A DNA stretch of 64,000 nucleotides from Salinibacterium sp. GTDB lineage: Bacteria > Actinomycetota > Actinomycetes > Actinomycetales > Microbacteriaceae. This document shows, one piece after another, positions 9,888-19,312 of this stretch (the first letter of the stretch is position 1; the number at the start of each line of letters is the position of its first letter). The translations under genes and the position numbers were made by a program. The notes below the pieces were generated by a model. It ran no database searches, was not told where the DNA came from, and was given only the letters and a program-made list of their open reading frames with translations. Location of the stretch: the NCBI GenBank assembly GCA_019638845.1, contig JAHBSZ010000003.1, positions 466,835-530,834 on the forward strand. Direction: 5' to 3'.

Positions 9888-10304
9888 ATGAGCCCCGAGG
9901 AGATCGCCACCCTGACGCACCTGCGTCGCGCTCGCGATCTCATGGACCGGGAGTACGCCCGTCCCCTCGACGTTCCCGAGATGGCGAGGCACGCGCTCAT
10001 GTCGCCCGCCCACTTCTCGCGCCAGTTCAAGGCCGCCTACGGTGAGACCCCCTACGGCTACCTGATGACCCGTCGCATTGAGCGCGCGATGGCGTTACTC
10101 CGCGAGGGCACGAGCGTGACCGACGCGTGCATGGCCGTGGGGTGTACTTCGCTCGGATCGTTCAGCTCGCGCTTCACAGAGATCGTGGGCGTCACGCCGA
10201 CCGTGTATCGCTCGGGCATCCACTACGCCGTGATGGCGATGCCGACCCACGTCGTGAAGGCCCAGACGAGACCGAGCAGGAATCGAGAAGTCTCCCGCGC
10301 ATAG
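9888..10304 (+). CDS. AraC family regulator (DNA-binding domain only)
   Basis: 138 aa. Both helix-turn-helix motifs of an AraC/XylS DNA-binding domain are visible: LDVPEMARHALMSPAHFSRQF and SVTDACMAVGCTSLGSFSSRF, ending with the family-typical GVTPTVYR. There is no recognisable ligand-binding domain, so it is either a constitutive binder or sensed through a partner. It sits 18 bp upstream of a VOC-family gene in the same direction; such AraC-VOC pairs are common, and the regulator may control that gene. ATG start at 9888. Confidence 0.88.
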   Translation: MSPEEIATLTHLRRARDLMDREYARPLDVPEMARHALMSPAHFSRQFKAAYGETPYGYLMTRRIERAMALLREGTSVTDACMAVGCTSLGSFSSRFTEIVGVTPTVYRSGIHYAVMAMPTHVVKAQTRPSRNREVSRA

Positions 10305-10322
10305 CCTCCCTAGGCTTGCCGC

Positions 10323-10721
10323 ATGACCATCGCACTCAAATACGTCAACGTCACAGTCAATAACGTCGACGAGGCCCTCGCGTTCTACACGGACGGACTC
10401 GGGATGACCGTCCAGATGGATGTCGCCAACGGAGGATTCCGTTGGGTGACCGTCGGCAGCCCCGACCAGCCCGGGCTTGGCGTGGTGCTTTCCGAACCGC
10501 ACGCGGGCCGTTCACAGTCCGACGGTGACGCGCTGCAGGAGCTGCTCACGAAAGGGATGCTTCCCAGCATCGTGTTCTTGACGGACGACGTGGATGCCGC
10601 GTTCGAGCGACTGCGGGCATCCGGTGCCGAGGTGCTGCAGGAGCCCATCGAGCAACCTTGGGGGCCGAAGGATTGCGCATTCCGCGATCCGTCCGGCAAT
10701 CTCGTGCGGATCTCGGCCTAG
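10323..10721 (+). CDS. VOC (glyoxalase/dioxygenase superfamily) protein
   Basis: 132-aa protein with the paired beta-alpha-beta-beta-beta fold pattern of the vicinal oxygen chelate superfamily: an N-terminal KYVNVTVNNVDEALAFYTDGLGM and the C-terminal WGPKDCAFRDPSGNLVRIS. Members include glyoxalase I, extradiol dioxygenases and antibiotic-binding proteins; the substrate cannot be read from the sequence. Probably co-transcribed with the AraC gene 18 bp upstream. Confidence 0.85.
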   Translation: MTIALKYVNVTVNNVDEALAFYTDGLGMTVQMDVANGGFRWVTVGSPDQPGLGVVLSEPHAGRSQSDGDALQELLTKGMLPSIVFLTDDVDAAFERLRASGAEVLQEPIEQPWGPKDCAFRDPSGNLVRISA

Positions 10722-10730
10722 GGGTCGCGA

Positions 10731-11321
10731 CTAGAGCCGCCCCGCGGGCGGCTGCCAGCCCGCGTGCTGGTGTTCGCGCACGAGATCTGACACCCACGAC
10801 GACTCGCGCGCCTTCTCCGGCTGGCGCAGCGCCTGCTCGACGAGCAGTGCGCCGAGCTCGTGGTCGAGTCCGAGGCGCGGGTACTCGCGTTCTGCGGCGA
10901 TGCGGAGCTCGTCGGGGATCGACACGCTAAAGAAGTCGGTGCGCACCCCGAGGCGGGTGAGCATGGGCACGGGGCCGCGGCGCTCCACGATGCCGGGCGA
11001 GGTGTGCAAAGCGATCGCCTGCCAGACCTGGTCGGTGTCGGCGGGCGTTCGACCGTGGTATTCGAGAAGGGATGCCGCGGCATCCGCTGCCTCGACCTCG
11101 AATCGTTGCGGCCCATCGAAGGCTTCGGAAGCACCCAGATCGTGGAGAACACACGCGACGAAGAGCAACTCCGGGTCGTAGTCGACGGATGCCACGAGCT
11201 CGAGTTTCTGCGCATGAAGGAGCGCGTATCCGTGGGTGCGGACACTGTGGTTGAGCACCGAAGGGATCTCGTGGGCGGTCGCGAGATCGAGGGCGGCCGT
11301 TGTTAGCGCAGAGGAGGTCAT
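10731..11321 (-). CDS. HD domain protein (putative phosphohydrolase)
   Basis: About 196 aa with an HD-type metal site: NHSVRTHGYALLHAQ supplies the first His and VACVLHDLGAS the HD pair; a further His follows in the IALHTSP region. HD proteins usually hydrolyse phosphate esters or nucleotides; some of this size resemble cyanamide hydratase-like HD proteins. The substrate is unknown. ATG at 11321 is chosen; ATG 11342 and GTG 11348 are in frame and also possible, and none has a good ribosome site. It converges on the VOC gene. Confidence 0.8.
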   Translation of the reverse strand: MTSSALTTAALDLATAHEIPSVLNHSVRTHGYALLHAQKLELVASVDYDPELLFVACVLHDLGASEAFDGPQRFEVEAADAAASLLEYHGRTPADTDQVWQAIALHTSPGIVERRGPVPMLTRLGVRTDFFSVSIPDELRIAAEREYPRLGLDHELGALLVEQALRQPEKARESSWVSDLVREHQHAGWQPPAGRL

Positions 11322-11393
11322 GCGTTGATACTGCCGGGTCATTCTCACCGAAGACTGGCGATGGCAGTATTCCGATCGAATCTTGGCAGGAGG

Positions 11394-14312
11394 TCAGCGG
11401 CCGCCGTAGAAATTCTTCTCGAACACCTGTCGCGCCAACCGGGTGACGCGGAGGTAATCCTCCTCGAACTGGGAGGCGGCCCCGGGCGGGTACTCCAGCA
11501 AGCGCGCGACCCCCTCGAGTTGCGCGCGATCGATGGGGAGCACATCAGATGTCTTGGAGGTCCAGAGTGTCATCGCCGAGCGCGCTCGGGAGGCGAGAAT
11601 CCAAGCATCTCTGAGCTTCTTCGCATCCGGAGCGGTCACGAGCCTTTCCTCCTCGGCGGCCGCCAGCGCCCGAAGGGTTGATGTCGTGCGCAATCCCGCG
11701 ATATGAGCCCCATGCTGCAACTGAAGCAACTGGACGAACCACTCGACATCGCTGAGCGATCCGCGACCGAGTTTGAGATGACGGGCCGGGTCCGCTGCTT
11801 GAGGCAGCCGTTCCGCTTCGACACGCGCCTTGATCCGCTTCACCTCGCGCACGTCCTGCTCCGCGATCGCCTGTGGGTAACGCATCTCGTCGGCAATCGC
11901 GGTGAAGTCACGCAGCACAGACACGTCTCCCACCACAGGTCGAGCCCTCAGCAACGCTTGCGCCTCCCACGTGAGCGACCAGCGGGCGTAGTAGGCGCGA
12001 TAGCTTTCGAGCGATCTCACAATCGCACCGTTCTTGCCCTCGGGGCGGAGGTTGATGTCCAGATCCAGCGGGATGAGGAGGTCCTCCGTGAAGCGCGCGA
12101 GCGCATGCACGATCGCCTCGGCCCGCTGCTGAGCCTCGTCGTCGGTCGCGCCGACCGCTCGGTACACGTACATCACGTCGGTATCCGACCCGAATCCGAG
12201 CTCGGAACCGCCGTACCGCCCCATAGCCACGATGCCGAACTCGATCCCGTCGCCGTAGCGGTGCGCGAGTGCGAGGGCTCCGCTCAGAACCGCGGTGGTG
12301 ATATCCGTGAGCGCGAAACCGATCTCCTCGATCGTTGTAATCCCGAGAATGGCGCCGAGCGCGGTGCGCAACACCTCACGCCGACGACCGGTGCGCAATG
12401 CGAGCGCTGCCGCCGCATCATCACCGTCGTAGCGGGCAAGGGTCGCCGCAGACTCCTCGAGCAAGAGCGGCAGCGGTCGCGGTCGCAACTCCTTTTCGTG
12501 CTCCAACCAGGCGGCGGCCTCCGGGATCCGTTCGAACAGGTTGCCGACGAATCTCGATCCGGAGAGCACTTGGGTGAGTCGTTGGGCAGCGCCCGATGAA
12601 TCGCGCAGCATCCGAAGGAACCAGTAGGCCTCCCCCAAGTCGTCACTGAGGCGACGGAATGCGAGCAGCCCAAAATCGGGATCAGCACCTTCAGCGAACC
12701 ACTCGAGCATGACCGGAAGCAGATTCCGCTGGATGCTCGCCCTCCGCGACACTCCCCCCGTCAGTGCGCCGATGTGCTTGAGCGCGCCTCTCGGGTCACG
12801 GAATCCGATTGCCGCGAGTCGTGCTTCCGCCTGCGCGCTCGACAGGGCGATTCCGCCATCTGGCAGCGCAGCGACCGCCGACAACAACGGGCGATAGAAC
12901 AAGCGCTCGTGTAGTCGGCGCACAGCTTGTTTGGTTCGCTGCCATTGCTCGGTGAGATCGTTGGCGCTGGTCGCGAGACCGCTCGCGCGAGCCAGCACGC
13001 GAAGCGCTTCCGGCTCGGTGGGCATGAGGTGGGTGCGGCGCAGGCGCGAGAGTTGGAGCCGGTGCTCGAGAAGGCGCAGGAATCGGTAGTCCCGAGAGAA
13101 CTCGGCTGCCTCGACGCGCCCGATGTAGCCCTCATCAGCGAGGGCTTGCAAGGCGGGCAATGTTGCGCGCTGCCGCACCAGCGGATCCGACTGCCCGTGT
13201 ACAAGCTGGAGGAGTTGGATGGTGAACTCCACATCGCGGAGTCCTCCGGGGCCGAGCTTGAGTTGCACGTCGAGCTCGGCACTCGGGATGTTGTCGGTCA
13301 CGCGCTCGCGCATCCTCTGTACGGAGTCGACGAACCCCTCCCGCGCCGCGCTGGACCAGACCTTGGGTGCCAGAGCCTCGACATACTGCTGCCCCAGCTC
13401 AAGGTCACCTGCCAGCGGTCGTGCTTTGAGAAGCGCCTGGAACTCCCAGCTCTTGGCCCACCGGTCGTAGTAGGCGAGGTGGCTTTCGAGAGTCCGAACC
13501 AGCGCGCCGTCCTTGCCCTCCGGCCGCAGGTTCGCGTCAACCTCCCAGAGCCCGGGTTCCGTGGCGAGTTCGTTGATGCCCTTCATCGTGAGCATCGCCA
13601 ACTTCGTACCGATCTCGACTGCCTTGTCGCTGCCTTCCTCCGAGAAGGATTCGACGACGTAAATCACATCGACATCGGAAAGGTAGTTGAGTTCACGCGC
13701 ACCAGACTTGCCCATACCGATGATGGCGAGCCGGGTGTCAGCCACCTCGGATTCCGGATAGTTCACGTCCCTGCGCGCGACCGCAAGTGAAGCGTCGAGT
13801 GCGGCGCCGGCAAGATCGGCAAGAGCTGCGGCCACTGCGTCCACGACCGCGAGCGGGTCTGGCTGGGAGAGATCCCACCCCGTGAGCATGGCGAGGTGGT
13901 GGCGATAGCGAACCCGCAGCGCGACCCACGCCTCATCACCTTCGAGACCGTCCACGGTCGCGAGCAGGTCCGCGATATACGTTTCGGAGGTTGGCAGTCC
14001 GTTCAGGGGAGACATGAGCGACGAGAGTTCGGACGGGCGACGTTCGAAGAAGTGCCCGAGGCCGCTCGAGGCACCGAGAACACGGATGAGGCGCGCCGTG
14101 GCATCCGGACTTGCTAGGAGCGCTGCGATCTCCTCCGGTGCGCTGTCCCGTAACGACACCAGTAGGCGCAGTGCCTGATCCGGGTCTGCCGCGGAGGCAA
14201 AATGCGGGACGAGATCGGGCGCATCGAGCTCCACCAAACGGGCACTTGTCGCACCGAGCTCGGCAAAGCCGAGTCTCGCGAGTTCAGTCAGTGTTGTCTG
14301 ATTGCGGGACAT
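11394..14312 (-). CDS. glnE: Bifunctional glutamine synthetase adenylyltransferase/adenylyl-removase
   Basis: 972 aa. Controls GlnA activity by adding or removing AMP at the tyrosine of the adenylylation loop. Two nucleotidyltransferase domains are visible, each with the catalytic Asp-x-Asp: the N-terminal one (LNYLSDVDVIYV, residues about 208-219, deadenylylation) and the C-terminal one (LGFGSDTDVMYVYR, near residue 690, adenylylation); each is followed by a GlnD-PII-uridylyltransferase-like helical domain (GPGGLRDVEF and GRGSLSDVEW). ATG 14312. It lies 23 bp after glnA2 on the same strand, and its other partner glnA is 1.6 kb away. Confidence 0.96.
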   Translation of the reverse strand: MSRNQTTLTELARLGFAELGATSARLVELDAPDLVPHFASAADPDQALRLLVSLRDSAPEEIAALLASPDATARLIRVLGASSGLGHFFERRPSELSSLMSPLNGLPTSETYIADLLATVDGLEGDEAWVALRVRYRHHLAMLTGWDLSQPDPLAVVDAVAAALADLAGAALDASLAVARRDVNYPESEVADTRLAIIGMGKSGARELNYLSDVDVIYVVESFSEEGSDKAVEIGTKLAMLTMKGINELATEPGLWEVDANLRPEGKDGALVRTLESHLAYYDRWAKSWEFQALLKARPLAGDLELGQQYVEALAPKVWSSAAREGFVDSVQRMRERVTDNIPSAELDVQLKLGPGGLRDVEFTIQLLQLVHGQSDPLVRQRATLPALQALADEGYIGRVEAAEFSRDYRFLRLLEHRLQLSRLRRTHLMPTEPEALRVLARASGLATSANDLTEQWQRTKQAVRRLHERLFYRPLLSAVAALPDGGIALSSAQAEARLAAIGFRDPRGALKHIGALTGGVSRRASIQRNLLPVMLEWFAEGADPDFGLLAFRRLSDDLGEAYWFLRMLRDSSGAAQRLTQVLSGSRFVGNLFERIPEAAAWLEHEKELRPRPLPLLLEESAATLARYDGDDAAAALALRTGRRREVLRTALGAILGITTIEEIGFALTDITTAVLSGALALAHRYGDGIEFGIVAMGRYGGSELGFGSDTDVMYVYRAVGATDDEAQQRAEAIVHALARFTEDLLIPLDLDINLRPEGKNGAIVRSLESYRAYYARWSLTWEAQALLRARPVVGDVSVLRDFTAIADEMRYPQAIAEQDVREVKRIKARVEAERLPQAADPARHLKLGRGSLSDVEWFVQLLQLQHGAHIAGLRTTSTLRALAAAEEERLVTAPDAKKLRDAWILASRARSAMTLWTSKTSDVLPIDRAQLEGVARLLEYPPGAASQFEEDYLRVTRLARQVFEKNFYGGR

Positions 14313-14335
14313 GATGGGGTAGGGCTACGCCAAAA

Positions 14336-15673
14336 TCACAGGATCTCGAGGTTGCTCTCCAGCTCGTACGGAGTGACTTGGGCGCGGTATTCCTTCCACT
14401 CGCGCCGCTTGTTGAGGAGCACGTAGTTGAAGACCTGCTCCCCCAGTGCCTCGGCGACGAGCTCTGAGTCCTCCATGATCGAGACCGCGTGGTCGAGCGA
14501 CGCGGGAAGCTGGTTGTAGCCGAGTGCCCGACGCTCAGCGTCGGAGAGTTCCCATACGTTGTCTTCGGCCTCTGGCGGGAGCTCGTAGCCCTCCTCGATG
14601 CCCTTGAGACCCGCCGCAAGCAGAAGTGAGAAAGTCAGGTACGGGTTCGCTGCGGAGTCGATAGCGCGGTACTCGACACGAGCGCTTTGGCCCTTGGTGG
14701 GCTTGTACAGCGGAACGCGAACGAGCGCCGAACGGTTGTTGTGACCCCACGTGACGAAACTCGGCGCCTCGTCTCCACCCCACAACCGCTTGTAGGAGTT
14801 GACGAATTGGTTGGTGACGGCCGTGATCTCCGGCGCGTGCTTCAGCAGTCCGGCAACGAACTGGCGACCGATCTTCGAAAGCTGGTAGTGACCCGCCGCA
14901 TCGAAGAAGGCGTTGCTGTCGCCCTCGAACAGCGACATGTGCGTGTGCATCCCTGAACCGGGCTGACCGGAGAGCGGCTTTGGCATGAATGTCGCATAGA
15001 CACCCTGCTCGATCGCCACCTCCTTGACCACCGTGCGGAAGGTCATGATGTTGTCAGCCGTCGTCAGCGCATCGGCATAGCGAAGATCGATCTCGTTCTG
15101 ACCGGGACCGGCCTCATGGTGGCTGAACTCAACCGAGATACCGAGGTCTTCGAGCATGCGAACGGAACGGCGACGGAAGTCGTGCGCGGTGCCGCCGGGA
15201 ACGTTGTCGAAGAATCCCGCCGAGTCGACGGGCTCCGGGCGGCCGCCCTTGAGCTTCGAGGACTTGAGCAGGTAGAACTCGATCTCGGGGTGCGTGTAGA
15301 ACGTGAATCCGCGGTCCGCAGCCTTCGCGAGCGCGCGCTTGAGTACGTTTCGGGGGTCGGATGCCGAGGGCTGGCCGTCAGGCGTCGTGATGTCGCAGAA
15401 CATGCGCGCGGTGGGGTCGATCTCACCGCGCCACGGCAGGATCTGGAACGTTGTGGGATCCGGATGCGCAAGCATGTCGGCTTCGTAGGCCCTGGTGAAA
15501 CCTTCGATCGCCGAGCCGTCGAAGCCGAGCCCCTCGGCAAACGCACCCTCGACCTCGGCGGGCGCGATGGCGACGCTCTTGAGCGTGCCCACGACATCGG
15601 TGAACCAGAGTCGAATGAACTTGATGCCCCGCTCTTCGATCGTACGTAGAACGAAGTCGCGCTGCTTGTCCAT
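14336..15673 (-). CDS. glnA2: Second type I glutamine synthetase, lacks adenylylation Tyr
   Basis: 445 aa. Full GSI core: RLWFTDVVGTLKSVAI, GFDGSAIEGF, GSGMHTHMSLF, NNRSALVRVP. The loop that in GlnA reads [11 protein letters not shown] here reads DNVWELSDAER, so the adenylylation tyrosine is replaced by Trp and GlnE should not modify it. In actinobacteria this paralogue is usually beside glnE, as here. Whether it acts on ammonia or on another gamma-glutamyl acceptor cannot be told. ATG 15673 has GAGGAG five bases upstream; a TTG at 15676 is less likely. Confidence 0.93.
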   Translation of the reverse strand: MDKQRDFVLRTIEERGIKFIRLWFTDVVGTLKSVAIAPAEVEGAFAEGLGFDGSAIEGFTRAYEADMLAHPDPTTFQILPWRGEIDPTARMFCDITTPDGQPSASDPRNVLKRALAKAADRGFTFYTHPEIEFYLLKSSKLKGGRPEPVDSAGFFDNVPGGTAHDFRRRSVRMLEDLGISVEFSHHEAGPGQNEIDLRYADALTTADNIMTFRTVVKEVAIEQGVYATFMPKPLSGQPGSGMHTHMSLFEGDSNAFFDAAGHYQLSKIGRQFVAGLLKHAPEITAVTNQFVNSYKRLWGGDEAPSFVTWGHNNRSALVRVPLYKPTKGQSARVEYRAIDSAANPYLTFSLLLAAGLKGIEEGYELPPEAEDNVWELSDAERRALGYNQLPASLDHAVSIMEDSELVAEALGEQVFNYVLLNKRREWKEYRAQVTPYELESNLEIL

Positions 15674-15745
15674 CAAGCTCCTCTGTCAGGGTTCGACAAT
15701 GCCACAGGCATCACCTCCAAGGTTACCCGTAGTTAGACTTGCGCC

Positions 15746-16585
15746 ATGAGCGACACCGCCGCCGCAGCGGCAGCACAGGCAAACCTCAAACGCGTTCGCA
15801 CTAGGCACTTTCAGAGCGCCAAGGAGAACGGCATCAAGATCACCGGCCTCACGAGTTACGACCAACTCACCGCCGGCATCTTCGACGAAGCGGGGATCGA
15901 CTTTCTGCTCGTCGGCGATTCGGCGGGAAACAACGTCTACGGCTACGACACGACGCTGCCGGTGTCGATCGATGATCTGATCCCTCTCGCCCGCGCGGTC
16001 GCTGGCGCGGTCTCGCGCGCCTTCGTCGTCGCCGACATGCCGTTCGGCTCGTACGAAACGGGTGCGGATGAAGCGCTGCACACCGCATTCCGCTTCATGA
16101 AGGAAACCGGCGCTCATGCCGTCAAGCTCGAGGGCGGCGTTCGCAGTGCCGAGCAGATCCGCCGCATCGTGAGTGCGGGCATTCCCCTCATGGCGCACAT
16201 CGGGTTCACCCCGCAGAGCGAGCACGGACTCGGCGGGCACGTCATCCAGGGTCGCGGCGATCAGATCGACCAGCTTCTCGCGGACGCGCACGCCGTCGAG
16301 GATGCCGGCGCGTTCGCGGTGGTGCTCGAGATGGTTCCAGCGGATGCCGCAGCACGGGTCACCGAAGAACTCCGCATCCCGACCATCGGTGTCGGCGCGG
16401 GCCCGCACGTCGATGGGCAGCTCCTCGTCTGGACCGACTGGGCCGGATTCACCAAGGGCCGCATCCCCAAGTTCGTCAAGCAGTACGCAAACCTGCGCCA
16501 GACCCTGACCGATGCCGTAACCGAATACCGTGGCGATGTCGCGGACGGAGCGTATCCCGGCCCCGAGCACTCGTACGAGGGCTAG
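15746..16585 (+). CDS. panB: 3-methyl-2-oxobutanoate hydroxymethyltransferase
   Basis: First step of pantothenate synthesis: ketoisovalerate plus methylene-tetrahydrofolate to ketopantoate. 279 aa, normal length. Family motifs are visible: ITGLTSYDQLTAGIFDEAGID near the start, VVADMPFGSYE, AVKLEGG with the conserved Lys, AHIGFTPQ, and IPTIGVGAGPHVDGQLLVWTD. ATG 15746; divergent from glnA2. The DUF72 gene starts 6 bp after its stop and is probably in the same transcript. No other pan genes are in the window. Confidence 0.96.
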   Translation: MSDTAAAAAAQANLKRVRTRHFQSAKENGIKITGLTSYDQLTAGIFDEAGIDFLLVGDSAGNNVYGYDTTLPVSIDDLIPLARAVAGAVSRAFVVADMPFGSYETGADEALHTAFRFMKETGAHAVKLEGGVRSAEQIRRIVSAGIPLMAHIGFTPQSEHGLGGHVIQGRGDQIDQLLADAHAVEDAGAFAVVLEMVPADAAARVTEELRIPTIGVGAGPHVDGQLLVWTDWAGFTKGRIPKFVKQYANLRQTLTDAVTEYRGDVADGAYPGPEHSYEG

Positions 16586-16591
16586 CCCACG

Positions 16592-17446
16592 GTGAGCGGT
16601 CGGGCGGTTGTCGGCATGGCCGGCTGGGTCTATCCCGACTGGCGCGGCACGTTCTATCCGAAGGGGCTCACCCAGAAGAACGAGTTGCAGTACGCCTCGA
16701 CCCACGTCACCTCGATCGAACTGAACGGCTCGTTCTATTCACTCCAAAAGCCGACGAGTTGGACGAATTGGCGAGATGCAACTCCCGACGAGTTCGTTTT
16801 CTCGGTTAAGGCTCCGCGATTCATCACGCACATTCGCAAGCTCGACGACGTGCACGAGCCTCTCGCGAACTTCTTCGCCTCGGGCATCCTTTCCCTCGGT
16901 GCCAAGCTCGGCGCGGTGATGTGGCAGCTTCCCCCCTCGCTCGCGTTCGATGCCACCCTGATCGAGCAGTTTCTCGCCCAACTCCCCCACACCACGACCG
17001 AAGCCGTCGCTCTCGCCCGGCTTCGCGGTGCACGGATGTCCGGGCGCGAGTACCTCGACACCGACGCCGACCGTCCGGTGCGCCACGCGCTTGAGGTGCG
17101 ACACCACAGTTTTGACACGCCCGAGTTCATCGCACTGCTGGAGAAGCACCGTGTCGCCGCCGTGCTCGGCGAGAACGCCGGCAAGTGGCCCATGATCGAC
17201 GCGACGACCTCCGATTTTCGATACGCGCGGCTGCACGCCGACGAAGTCATGCGCGAGGGCGGTGTCTACGACGACGCCGCCATCGAAGAGTGGGCGCAGC
17301 GCATCGAGAGTTGGCTCGACGATGGCCTCGACGCGTACGTGTATTTCGACAACGACACCAAGGTGCGTGCGCCGATCGACGCGATGAGCCTTATCGAGCG
17401 GCTCACCTACGACCCGGACGACACGCCCGGAATCTTCAGCCTTTAG
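16592..17446 (+). CDS. DUF72 family protein (YecE-like)
   Basis: 284 aa. Family hallmarks: WVYPDWRGTFYPKG and YASTHVTSIELNGSFYSLQKP near the N-terminus, FVFSVKAPRFITH, and the C-terminal AYVYFDNDTKVRAP. The fold is a TIM-like barrel; the reaction is not established. GTG 16592 starts 6 bp after the panB stop. The gene ends 9 bp before a small convergent gene. Confidence 0.88.
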   Translation: MSGRAVVGMAGWVYPDWRGTFYPKGLTQKNELQYASTHVTSIELNGSFYSLQKPTSWTNWRDATPDEFVFSVKAPRFITHIRKLDDVHEPLANFFASGILSLGAKLGAVMWQLPPSLAFDATLIEQFLAQLPHTTTEAVALARLRGARMSGREYLDTDADRPVRHALEVRHHSFDTPEFIALLEKHRVAAVLGENAGKWPMIDATTSDFRYARLHADEVMREGGVYDDAAIEEWAQRIESWLDDGLDAYVYFDNDTKVRAPIDAMSLIERLTYDPDDTPGIFSL

Positions 17447-17455
17447 CCGCGTTCT

Positions 17456-17626
17456 CTAGTCGTCGGCGGCTTCCTCGGCCGCCCACTTGCGAGCGCGCTC
17501 GGCGATGATTTCGGGAGCGCGTGCCGCATCCTCGCGTGATGCGAAGGGTCCGTCACGATCGAGCCCTAGCGACTGCGGTCCCTCTTCGACAGCACCGGTC
17601 TTGTTGTTGTACCACCACTCGGTCAT
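17456..17626 (-). CDS. Small conserved-looking protein (SPOR-like, 56 aa)
   Basis: Fifty-six codons from ATG 17626 to TAG 17456, with GGAGG six bases upstream. The protein begins MTEWWYNNKTGAVEEG, continues with DRDGPFASREDAARAPEII, and ends in an acidic tail. The tryptophan-rich start and the GPFASREDA segment resemble SPOR-type peptidoglycan-binding fragments, and I recall similar short proteins beside map in related genomes. Function is inference. It is divergent from map (start codons 26 bp apart). Confidence 0.75.
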   Translation of the reverse strand: MTEWWYNNKTGAVEEGPQSLGLDRDGPFASREDAARAPEIIAERARKWAAEEAADD

Positions 17627-17652
17627 GTAAGCCTCCGTCTAGAATCAAGACT

Positions 17653-18537
17653 ATGCCTCGGGACGAACAGGGACACCTCGTCCCCGGACGAGTCTCCCCC
17701 GCACTCCCCATTCCCGCGAAGATCACCCGCCCGGAGTATGTCGGTCGACCGGGTCCTCGTGAGTTCACCGGGTCTGATGTCTATTCCCCCGAGCACATCG
17801 AACTCATCCGTGAGTCGGGCCGCATCGCCGCCCAAGCTATCGAGGTCGTGGGTGCGGCGATCCGGCCCGGTATCACGACCAATGATCTCGATGTGATCGC
17901 GCACGAGTTCATCATCGGCCACGACGCCTACCCGTCGACGGTGGGCTATCGCGGCTACCCGAAGTCGGTGTGCACGAGCCTCAACGAGGTCATCTGTCAC
18001 GGCATCCCCGATGACACCGTCCTCGAAGACGGCGACATTATCAACCTCGACATCACCGCCTTCAAGAATGGCGTGCACGGAGACCTCAACAAGACGTTCA
18101 TCGTCGGTACCGCTACTCCGGAGGTCACGGCGCTCGTCGAGCGGACGCAGGAAGCCCTCACGCGGGGCATCAAGGCCGTTGCTCCGGGCCGTCAGATCAA
18201 CGTCATCGGCAGGGCCATCGAGTCCTACGCTCGTCGGTTCGGGTACGGCGTCGTTCGCGACTTCACCGGCCACGGCGTTGGCGCCGCGTTCCACTCCGGG
18301 CTCATCGTGCCCCACTACGACGCGGCCCCCAACTTCGACACGGTCATGGAGGTAGGCATGGTGTTCACCATCGAGCCCATGCTCACCATCGGCACTCCTG
18401 AACACCCCGGATCCATCACCTGGGACCAGTGGGACGACGACTGGACTGTCACCACCAAAGACAAGACCTGGACCGCACAGTTCGAGCACACCCTCGTGGT
18501 GACCGAGCGCGGCGCCGACATCCTCACCCTCCCGTAA
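17653..18537 (+). CDS. map: Methionine aminopeptidase, type I
   Basis: Removes the initiator methionine from new proteins. 294 aa from ATG 17653. The five metal ligands are in place: Asp133 (NLDITAFKNG), Asp144 (HGDLNKTF), the His in FTGHGVGAAFH, the Glu in FTIEPML and the Glu in QFEHTLVVTE. An N-terminal extension of about 40 residues with the actinobacterial PxxxPxxIxxPxYV pattern (VSPALPIPAKITRPEYV) precedes the catalytic domain. ppgK follows after 18 bp. Confidence 0.96.
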   Translation: MPRDEQGHLVPGRVSPALPIPAKITRPEYVGRPGPREFTGSDVYSPEHIELIRESGRIAAQAIEVVGAAIRPGITTNDLDVIAHEFIIGHDAYPSTVGYRGYPKSVCTSLNEVICHGIPDDTVLEDGDIINLDITAFKNGVHGDLNKTFIVGTATPEVTALVERTQEALTRGIKAVAPGRQINVIGRAIESYARRFGYGVVRDFTGHGVGAAFHSGLIVPHYDAAPNFDTVMEVGMVFTIEPMLTIGTPEHPGSITWDQWDDDWTVTTKDKTWTAQFEHTLVVTERGADILTLP

Positions 18538-18555
18538 CGCACGAAGGACACCACC

Positions 18556-19299
18556 ATGGCAAAGGCGCTCGGCATCGATATCGGCGGCACGGGCATCAAA
18601 GGTGCCCTCGTCGACACTGCCACCGGTGAACTACTCACCGATCGCATCAAGCTCGCCACTCCGGACGGCGGCAGTCCCGACGACATCATCGCCACGGTCG
18701 TTGACCTCATCGCTCAGCTCGGCGGCGTCGAGGACGCCGTGCCATTGGGCGTCTGCTTCCCCGCGATCGTCAAGAACGGGCGCACCATGTCGGCGGCAAA
18801 CGTCTCCAAGAAGTGGATCGGGCTCAAGGCGGAGAAGCTCTTCGAAAAGGCTCTCGGTCGAGACATCCATTTCGTCAACGATGCTGATGCTGCCGGCTAT
18901 GCCGAGGTGCGGTATGGGGCCGCGAAGGACGTGACTGGACTCGTCATCCTCACCACTCTGGGCACCGGGATCGGTTCCGCCCTCATCTACAACGGTGTAC
19001 TCATCCCCAATTCCGAGCTCGGGCACCTCGAGATCGACGGCAAAGACGCGGAAAAACGAGCCGCCTACTCCGTCAAAGAACGGGACAACCTCGACTGGAA
19101 GGACTGGGCGAAGCGCCTTCAGGTGTACTACGAGCACCTCGAACTGCTGTTTTCCCCCGACCTCTTCATCGTCGGTGGTGGTGTCTCGAAGACCCCGGAG
19201 GAATTCTTGCCCCTGCTCACCCTCGACACACCGATTGTGCCCGCCGTGCACCGGAACAACGCTGGGATCCTCGGGGCAGCAGCTCTCGCGTCCAACTGA
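18556..19299 (+). CDS. ppgK: Polyphosphate glucokinase
   Basis: ROK-family kinase that phosphorylates glucose with polyphosphate or ATP; typical of actinobacteria. 247 aa. Visible: phosphate-binding GIDIGGTGIKGALVD, the FVNDADAAGYAE catalytic region, TLGTGIGSALI, and the glucose-binding NSELGHLEI. ROK zinc-motif cysteines are absent, as usual for PpgK. ATG 18556 follows a purine-rich ribosome site 18 bp after map; a DUF2218 gene follows 13 bp later. Confidence 0.94.
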   Translation: MAKALGIDIGGTGIKGALVDTATGELLTDRIKLATPDGGSPDDIIATVVDLIAQLGGVEDAVPLGVCFPAIVKNGRTMSAANVSKKWIGLKAEKLFEKALGRDIHFVNDADAAGYAEVRYGAAKDVTGLVILTTLGTGIGSALIYNGVLIPNSELGHLEIDGKDAEKRAAYSVKERDNLDWKDWAKRLQVYYEHLELLFSPDLFIVGGGVSKTPEEFLPLLTLDTPIVPAVHRNNAGILGAAALASN

Positions 19300-19312
19300 T
19301 CGGAGGTCGCAC

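Noticed and set aside
12520-12545. GTTCGAACAGG in glnE as a LexA box
   Set aside because: Only one half-site fits, and it lies inside a coding region far from a promoter.
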